Shown here in pieces: positions 21,942 to 26,787 of a DNA stretch of 26,787 nucleotides. A program made the translations under genes and the position numbers. The notes under the pieces were generated by a model that saw nothing but the letters and a program-made list of their open reading frames with translations, was not told where the DNA came from and did no database searches. Numbering within the stretch: position 1 is the first letter of the stretch; each line of letters begins with the position of its first letter. The DNA comes from AG25 sp035604455 (GTDB taxonomy: Bacteria > Gemmatimonadota > Gemmatimonadetes > Gemmatimonadales > GWC2-71-9), in contig DATNIM010000137.1 of NCBI GenBank assembly GCA_035604455.1, positions 1-26,787 on the forward strand. Direction: 5' to 3'.

Positions 21942-23009
21942 CTAGTGAGCGTGTCCCGACATGGCATGCCCCTGCATCGTCTGTCCGGGCATCATCATCA
22001 TGTCGCGGTCGGGCTCAAGACGCATGAGATGGCGATAGTCCGCGGCGTACAGAGAGTCGCCGGGATTGGTGGCAGGCCACGGGGGGCCGCGGTCCGGGAT
22101 GAACAGGCCGCCCACGACGCCCATCCCACCGTCCGGGATGAGCTGGCCGGTCGGGTTCAGGTAGTGGACGGTCACCCGGTACTGGTGACTCGGATCGATG
22201 TGCGCCCCGAGGTGCCCCAAGCCGTAGAGTCGCGTGACCGGGAACCCGCTGATGTCACCCGTAGAATCCGTGAACGGCGCTTCCTGATAGATGAATTGAC
22301 CGGTCGTGAGGTCCTGAAACTCGAGTTTCTGCGCGTAGCGGTGGGCGTGACCGCCCATCGCCACGATCGTCCCCGGCACGGCCGGGCTCCCCGTATAGGA
22401 GCGCTCGGAGGGACCGGGCGGCAGATCGAAGGACTTATCACCCACCGGAAACGCCACGTCCATCTGAAACGGTTCGGCGTGAAACAACGGCCACGGCCGA
22501 CCCGCGGGGACGTAGTGCAGGACGAGGCGTACGCGCGCCCCCTGGTAGGCGCCGTCGGTCGGATTGTCGAGCATGGCACTCGCCACCACCCGCTCGCCTG
22601 AATCCACCGGGAACCCGAACAGGAGCCAGGGGATGCTCATCGCCCCGGTTTCCCGGCCTGCCGCGAGCATGCGGCGCGAAATGGGCAGGAAGAGCTCCCG
22701 GTGGTCGGGATCGATGAGGTTGAAGTGGTGCAGCAGCACGGACGGCAACTCGTGCCCCGCATTGTCGATCATTTCGACCTGGAAGGCGTAGAGACATCCG
22801 CTCGCCGGGAGCTCGAGCACCGCGACGGGCGGCTGGGCGATCTCGTGGTGCGAGGCGTGGGCGGCGATGTCGGTCGCGGCGAGGTCGATGAACATCTCCT
22901 GGTGCGTCGGATCGACCAGCGCGCGGGCCTCAGAGTCCGCCGGATCCGACGGAACGGCCGCCTCGAGCGCGAGGGCCGGCAAGGCGAGGAGGATCAAGGA
23001 TCGGAGCAC
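21942..23009 (-). CDS. Secreted PHM/DBM-like copper type II monooxygenase-fold protein with Met/His-rich tail
   Basis: A 355-aa protein with signal peptide MLRSLILLALPALALEA. Spaced through it are H94-H95 (LLHHFN), H165 (LVLHYV), H221-x-H223 (GGHAHRY) and M296 (GGMGVV). This order and spacing correspond to the two copper sites of peptidylglycine alpha-hydroxylating and dopamine beta-monooxygenases (His-His and His; His-x-His and Met). The last 20 residues are rich in Met and His (MMMMPGQTMQGHAMSGHAH) and could bind Cu(I). It would act in the periplasm. Close relatives are largely uncharacterised, so the reaction is unknown and a copper-storage role is also possible. The start is GTG at 23009, with a promoter directly upstream. 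The gene next upstream on this strand encodes a cupredoxin. Confidence 0.68.
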   Translation of the reverse strand: MLRSLILLALPALALEAAVPSDPADSEARALVDPTHQEMFIDLAATDIAAHASHHEIAQPPVAVLELPASGCLYAFQVEMIDNAGHELPSVLLHHFNLIDPDHRELFLPISRRMLAAGRETGAMSIPWLLFGFPVDSGERVVASAMLDNPTDGAYQGARVRLVLHYVPAGRPWPLFHAEPFQMDVAFPVGDKSFDLPPGPSERSYTGSPAVPGTIVAMGGHAHRYAQKLEFQDLTTGQFIYQEAPFTDSTGDISGFPVTRLYGLGHLGAHIDPSHQYRVTVHYLNPTGQLIPDGGMGVVGGLFIPDRGPPWPATNPGDSLYAADYRHLMRLEPDRDMMMMPGQTMQGHAMSGHAH

Positions 23010-23015
23010 GGGACA

Positions 23016-23044
23016 ATTGTAACCGCGCGATCTAGTGGCTCCAA
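23016..23044 (-). promoter_or_regulatory. Candidate promoter for the PHM-like gene, possibly giving a leaderless mRNA
   Basis: On the minus strand, TTGGAG (23044-23039) and TACAAT (23021-23016) are exactly 17 bp apart. TACAAT matches five of six -10 consensus bases, while TTGGAG matches only the TTG. The -10 ends 6 bp before the GTG at 23009, so transcription would start at or next to the start codon. The remainder of the 105-bp gap up to 23114 shows nothing else clear. Confidence 0.5.
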
Positions 23045-23114
23045 CCCCTTGCGCTATCGTAGGAAAGACGAGGGCAGGGACACGGGCCCTCTGGCCGGCC
23101 GCGTGAGACCGAGG

Positions 23115-23549
23115 CTACCGGACCGTGATGACGATCGTCATGCCGAGGGTCGCATGGGGCTGACACACGCCGCGGTAGACCCCGCGGGGCGCCCCGGCGA
23201 AGGACACGTCGTAGGCCTCGTCCTGCTTGGTCATGAAGGGACCGGCTAGGTCGGTGAGCGGATTCGGCATGCCTTTGCGGAGCGCGTCGGCGCCGCCTTG
23301 AGGCACGGAGTCGGGGGAAAAGGCGATGTTGTGCGGCCCGCCGCTTGCGTTGACGAACCGCACCGTGGTCCCGGATTGAATCGTGAGGCTGGACGGCTCA
23401 AAGGCGGCCTTGTCCTGGCCGTTGCCGGTCATGTTCACGACGACCACCGGCCCCGCAGGCGGCGGGGCGGCGGGGGCGGTATCCGCTTTCTTTTCGCCGC
23501 CGCACCCAACTGCCGCGACGGCGACCGCAGTGAGGAGGAGCCGCCGCAT
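23115..23549 (-). CDS. Cupredoxin (plastocyanin-like) lipoprotein
   Basis: A 144-aa lipoprotein with lipobox AAVGC (C16) and an Ala/Pro linker (residues 22-34). A single blue-copper domain follows. The type 1 site is complete: H73 in GGPHNIAF, then C129, H132 and M137 in GVCQPHATLGM (C-x2-H-x4-M). It would carry single electrons in the periplasm while anchored in a membrane. It lies 58 bp after actF on the same strand, so it is a natural electron acceptor from alternative complex III or donor to a terminal oxidase. The ATG at 23549 is chosen for the compact signal peptide; an ATG at 23576 adds nine basic residues and is possible. Confidence 0.85.
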   Translation of the reverse strand: MRRLLLTAVAVAAVGCGGEKKADTAPAAPPPAGPVVVVNMTGNGQDKAAFEPSSLTIQSGTTVRFVNASGGPHNIAFSPDSVPQGGADALRKGMPNPLTDLAGPFMTKQDEAYDVSFAGAPRGVYRGVCQPHATLGMTIVITVR

Positions 23550-23607
23550 CGCCCTGTCGCTTCTGTGAGCTCGCATCGAGACCGCGGTCGGCGAAACGGT
23601 GCGGAGC

Positions 23608-24819
23608 CTAGTGCTCGCGCGCGAGCGTGTCCGCCGCCAGACGCGGGGAGACGATCGGGTAGCGCCCGGCGAACCACGCGAAGGCAAGGACGAAGAGCCC
23701 GGCGTACAGGAGCGTCGTACCGAGCTCCGGGATGCCGATGGCCGGCCCGCCGCCGCCGTTGATCGAGGGGACCACTTCCAGATACCGCTCAAGCCAGAGC
23801 CCGGTCAGGCTGACCAGCGCAAAGAGGGCGAGCGTGCCCGGATACTTCTTCGGTCGGGCCCCGAGCAGGCCGATGAAAGGGACCACGAACACGAGCAGGA
23901 AAACCGCGATCCCGAACGGCCGCCACGGGCCCCACAGCCGGTAAAAGATGAAGTAGGTCTCCTCCGGCATGTTTCCGTACCAGATCACGAGGAACTGGGA
24001 CCACATGAGGTAGCCCCAGAACACCGTGAACCCGAAGACGAGCTTGCCGAGGTCGTGGAGCTGCTTCGGGGAGAGGAGCGCCTCGAGCCCCATCGCGCGC
24101 CGCATGAAGAGCGACAACACGGCGAGCGTCGAGAGCGCGCCGAGGAACCCACCCATGAAGTAGAACGCGCCGTACAGATTGCTCAGCCATTTGTGGTTCA
24201 GCGACATGACGAAGTCGTATCCGAGCAGCGTGTATCCGAAGGCGAAGGCGAGCGCGAGAATGGCCGCCTCGCGCATGATGAGACCCTTCTCGGTGGCATC
24301 GGGATCGACCGGGTGGCCCGACGCGAGCTCCTGGATATCGGGGGCCAAGTCCCGGCGCACGAAGCGCCAGGAGAGCCAGGCCAGGAGCGCCAGGATGAGG
24401 CCGTTCCTCAGGAAAAAGAACTTGGTCGTAAACCACGGCCCGAGATCGGGCCGCGGCGCGCCGTGCAACCAGCCAAACAGGTGCTCGCGGCCGATCACGA
24501 GCCCGAGGAAGAGCACCAGGGCCACGAACAGGAACGCGACCGCCGCCTCAGCGAACCGGATGATGAGCCCGGACCAGTGCCCTTTCGCCAGTTTCTGCGA
24601 CCCGGCGAAGACGACGAGCGCCTGGGCCACCGCGATCCAGAACACGAAGTTGAAGTGGTAGGCCTGCCAGGCGCGGTCCGCCTGGCCGCCGAAGAGGGCC
24701 CACAGGAATCCGAGCCCGCCGAGGAGCGCGGCCGCTCCGCCCCAGAGCCGAAGCGTCGCCACAGGCGCCTGACGCGCCTTGGCCGCAAGCTCCGCACGCG
24801 ATGCGCGGTGCGAGGTCAT
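23608..24819 (-). CDS. actF: Alternative complex III subunit ActF
   Basis: A 403-aa polytopic membrane protein with about ten hydrophobic segments, the expected form of ActF, a distant relative of the quinol-binding NrfD-like subunit ActC. Landmarks are AYHFNFVFWIAVAQALVVF, TTKFFFLRNGLILALLAWLS, GYDFVMSLNHKWLSNLYGA, GYLMWSQFLVIWYGNMPEE and RYLEVVPS. It forms part of the membrane arm of the quinol oxidoreductase that replaces cytochrome bc1. The ATG at 24819 overlaps the actE stop as ATGA. The order actC-actD-actE-actF reading leftward is the standard one for this complex. Confidence 0.92.
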   Translation of the reverse strand: MTSHRASRAELAAKARQAPVATLRLWGGAAALLGGLGFLWALFGGQADRAWQAYHFNFVFWIAVAQALVVFAGSQKLAKGHWSGLIIRFAEAAVAFLFVALVLFLGLVIGREHLFGWLHGAPRPDLGPWFTTKFFFLRNGLILALLAWLSWRFVRRDLAPDIQELASGHPVDPDATEKGLIMREAAILALAFAFGYTLLGYDFVMSLNHKWLSNLYGAFYFMGGFLGALSTLAVLSLFMRRAMGLEALLSPKQLHDLGKLVFGFTVFWGYLMWSQFLVIWYGNMPEETYFIFYRLWGPWRPFGIAVFLLVFVVPFIGLLGARPKKYPGTLALFALVSLTGLWLERYLEVVPSINGGGGPAIGIPELGTTLLYAGLFVLAFAWFAGRYPIVSPRLAADTLAREH

Positions 24820-25343
24820 CGGGGGGCCGCGCTCGCCTGGAGGACGCGCACGTAGTTCACCAAGTCCCAGCGGTCCATGCCTCGCACCTTGTCGCCGTAG
24901 CGCGGCATGAGCGCGCGCCCCATGTCCTCGGCGCTCGTGATGACGCCGTAGATGTAGCCATCAGTCCGGCGCGCCATCGTGTCCGTCACGAGCGAGCGGA
25001 TGCCGAAGAACGGCCCGCCCGCGGCCGAGGAAATCGGCCCGTCCCCGCGCCCGCCCGCTCCGTGACAGACCTGGCAATAGGTCTCGTAGAGAAACTTCCC
25101 GCGGTTGATCGATTCCGAGGTGCGCGTGCGGGGGTTCGTGAGATGGTTATCCACGTCGGGGTCGGCCACCGGCATGGCGCCCGTTATGGGGACCGTGCCC
25201 GGCACGGGGTCCCGCGGCATGGTGTAGGGTTTGATGCTCCGCTGCGTCACCATGGCGGAGAACCAGGAGAAGCGGTGCACGACGGTCTCGGGCCGGCACG
25301 CCGCCGCGAGGAGCGCAAGCCACCACAGGGCCCGCCTAGCCAC
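24816..25343 (-). CDS. actE: Alternative complex III subunit ActE, mono-heme cytochrome c lipoprotein
   Basis: A 175-aa protein with a lipoprotein signal (LLAAAC, C16) and one heme-binding motif CQVCHGAGG (C90, C93, H94). The likely axial Met is in ALMPRYGDKV (M146). The N-terminal linker MPRDPVPGTVP is typical of ActE, which accepts electrons from the multiheme ActA and passes them on to a periplasmic carrier. The start is GTG at 25343, overlapping the actD stop by 8 bp. It lies directly upstream of actF, with a cupredoxin gene beyond. Confidence 0.92.
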   Translation of the reverse strand: MARRALWWLALLAAACRPETVVHRFSWFSAMVTQRSIKPYTMPRDPVPGTVPITGAMPVADPDVDNHLTNPRTRTSESINRGKFLYETYCQVCHGAGGRGDGPISSAAGGPFFGIRSLVTDTMARRTDGYIYGVITSAEDMGRALMPRYGDKVRGMDRWDLVNYVRVLQASAAPR

Positions 25344-25869
25344 GCCGGACTTCCTCGGCTCCGCAGCCCTTGAGGAGCTTCTCGACCGGGCCCGCGTCCG
25401 TGTGTTCGGCCGGGACGAAGATCCCGAACTTGTCGTTCGTGAAGCGCGGGTCGTAGGCGATCGTGCCGCGCTGGCGGGCGGCCATGATCGTGTTGAAAAT
25501 GACCCCGAGCAGCGTCGTGAGCGCCCCGAAGAGGACCGTCATTTCGAACATGATGACGACGTAGGGCGGGATCGAGCCGATGGGCTTACCACCCACCTGA
25601 ATCGGCCAGTCGTAGGACATATACAGGGTGATCCAGGCGCCGATCGAGCATCCCGCGATGCCGCCGATCAGCGTGTAGGCGCGCACCGGGCTGACCGGTT
25701 GCGCCAGGGCCTCCTCCAGCTCGTGCCGCGCGAGGGGCGAGTACACGGTGAACCCCTGGTGGCCGCTCCGTTTCAGGGCGGCGATCGCGTCCACCGTGGC
25801 ACCGAGCTCGCCGAAGACGGCGAGCACGCCCGGCGTGGGCCGTTGCGCGAACGGGCTCTCGAGCTTCAC
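25336..25869 (-). CDS. actD: Alternative complex III subunit ActD (DUF3341)
   Basis: A 177-aa protein. A soluble N-terminal domain (VLAVFGELGATVDAIAALKR, GFTVYSPLARHELEEAL) is followed by two transmembrane helices (YTLIGGIAGCSIGAWITLY and VVIMFEMTVLFGALTTLLG). A C-terminal tail (DPRFTNDKFGIFVPAE) follows. This is the DUF3341 arrangement of ActD, a structural subunit that packs against ActC. I chose the GTG at 25869 because it overlaps the actC stop as GTGA, has GGGAGG just upstream and starts where the family starts. The frame is open upstream, but that part is an actC shadow. Confidence 0.92.
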   Translation of the reverse strand: MKLESPFAQRPTPGVLAVFGELGATVDAIAALKRSGHQGFTVYSPLARHELEEALAQPVSPVRAYTLIGGIAGCSIGAWITLYMSYDWPIQVGGKPIGSIPPYVVIMFEMTVLFGALTTLLGVIFNTIMAARQRGTIAYDPRFTNDKFGIFVPAEHTDAGPVEKLLKGCGAEEVRRG

Positions 25870-26787
25870 CGGTGCCTCCCGGCGTGCTCGGGCGGGGGCA
25901 GCTCTTCCTTCACCTCGGCGACCGATACGGCCGGGAAATTCTTGACGAACAAGAGAAACCACATGAAGAACCACCCGAAGCTGCCGAGCATGATGCCCCA
26001 GTCGGCCCAGGTGGCGTTGTAGCCGGCGCGCACGTAGGACTCGAAGGGCTCACCCGCCAGGTGCACGGCGATGATGACGAAGCGCTCCATCCACATCCCG
26101 AGGTTCACGAAGATCGAGATGACGAACAGCGCCACGAGGTTCGTCCGAATGCGCTTGGACCACAGGAGCCAGGGCAGGAACGCGTTGCAGACGTTCATCG
26201 TCCACCCAGCCCACCAGAACCGTCCGAACGCCCGGTACCAGAACGCCTCTCGCTCGGGCGTCGGGCCACCGTACCACGCGAAGAAATACTCCGTCACGTA
26301 GGCGTAGCAGACGATCATGCCGGTCAAGAGGATCAGCTTCGCGAGGTTCTCGAAGTGATGCAGCGTGACCAGCTCTTCGAGCTGGAAGAAGGCGCGCAGC
26401 GGGATGAGCAGCGTGATCACCATGGCGCAGCCTGAATAAATCGCGCCGGCGACGAAATACGGCGCGAAGAGCGTCTCGTGCCAGGCCGGGACCTGGGACA
26501 TGGCGAAGTCCCAGGACACGACGCTGTGCACTGAGAGCACGAGCGGGGTGGCCAGGGCCGCGAGGTACAGGTAGGCCGGACGGTAGTGGCGCCACTGCTC
26601 GTTCGTGCCGCGCCACCCGAGCGCGGTCAGCGTGTAGAGCTTCTTCCGCCACCCGGTCGCGACGTCGCGAATGGCCGCGATGTCCGGAATCAGGCCCATG
26701 ATGAGGAAGCACGTCGACACCGTGAAGTACGTGCCGATCGCGAACTCGTCCCACACGAGCGGCGACTTGAAGTTGGGCCACAGGCCG
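25866..26787 (-). CDS. actC: Alternative complex III subunit ActC (NrfD/PsrC family), 5' end beyond the window
   Basis: The frame is open to the right edge. Its first visible residues, GLWPNFKSPLVWDEFAIGTY, are internal to the family, so the true start is outside. The 307 visible residues include several membrane helices with quinol-site landmarks: HSVVSWDFAMSQVPAWHETL, FAPYFVAGAIYSGCAMVI, YAYVTEYFFAWYGG and NLGMWMERFVIIAVHLA. NrfD-like ActC binds menaquinol or ubiquinol and relays electrons to the iron-sulfur subunit ActB. actB and actA are expected to the right of the window. The end overlaps actD by 4 bp. Confidence 0.92.
   Translation of the reverse strand, partial: GLWPNFKSPLVWDEFAIGTYFTVSTCFLIMGLIPDIAAIRDVATGWRKKLYTLTALGWRGTNEQWRHYRPAYLYLAALATPLVLSVHSVVSWDFAMSQVPAWHETLFAPYFVAGAIYSGCAMVITLLIPLRAFFQLEELVTLHHFENLAKLILLTGMIVCYAYVTEYFFAWYGGPTPEREAFWYRAFGRFWWAGWTMNVCNAFLPWLLWSKRIRTNLVALFVISIFVNLGMWMERFVIIAVHLAGEPFESYVRAGYNATWADWGIMLGSFGWFFMWFLLFVKNFPAVSVAEVKEELPPPEHAGRHR

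Noticed and set aside
25870..25974. N-terminal extension of actD
   Set aside because: It lies inside actC, and the GTG at 25869 overlaps the actC stop and has its own ribosome binding site.

Overview
The window is a gene-dense, GC-rich bacterial chromosome segment, with mostly G/C third codon positions and many 1-13 bp gene overlaps. I see no mobile elements, RNA genes or CRISPR arrays. Red-type form I RuBisCO, an alternative complex III, lipoprotein signal peptides and a bacterial sphingolipid operon together suggest an aerobic, autotrophy-capable diderm. Gemmatimonadota or a similar soil lineage such as Methylomirabilota is my best guess. This is inference only, since there is no marker gene in the window.

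Region 1 (1-6885), carbon fixation. A 5'-complete but otherwise truncated hypothetical gene lies at the left edge. Then comes a minus-strand operon cbbL-cbbS-cbbX-prk (4327 to 510). Facing it on the plus strand is a second, closely related prk followed by transaldolase. The two prk copies are inverted relative to each other and flank cbbLSX. The divergent intergenic region carries two nearly identical palindromes (TGTGAA-N4-TTCAC), one on each operon's side, suggesting one regulator.

Region 2 (6909-10163). A TupA-like oxyanion-binding protein has an extra C-terminal domain and no transporter partners. It is followed by an APC-type amino acid permease and a PAP2 phosphatase on the minus strand.

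Region 3 (10255-21911), lipids. A plus-strand operon encodes a complete bacterial ceramide route: serine palmitoyltransferase, a bCerS-like acyltransferase, a CerR-like reductase and an Aur1-like PAP2 membrane protein, each overlapping the next by 4 bp. A nine-gene minus-strand operon converges on it: HAD protein, nucleotidyltransferase, ATP-grasp protein, class III aminotransferase, CDP-alcohol phosphatidyltransferase, Gfo/Idh dehydrogenase, MprF/AglD-type membrane protein, small DUF457-like membrane protein and a second CDP-alcohol phosphatidyltransferase. This set looks like a pathway that makes, activates, attaches and moves an unusual, perhaps amino-polyol, lipid head group. The Aur1-like protein could pass that head group to ceramide. 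This is the best candidate for an undescribed system here. Eleven of these 13 genes start with GTG or TTG.

Region 4 (21942-26787), copper and respiration. A secreted protein keeps all six copper-ligand positions of the PHM/DBM monooxygenase fold and ends in a Met/His-rich tail. Next come a cupredoxin lipoprotein and the distal part of an alternative complex III operon (actC-actD-actE-actF, reading leftward), with actC cut by the right edge.
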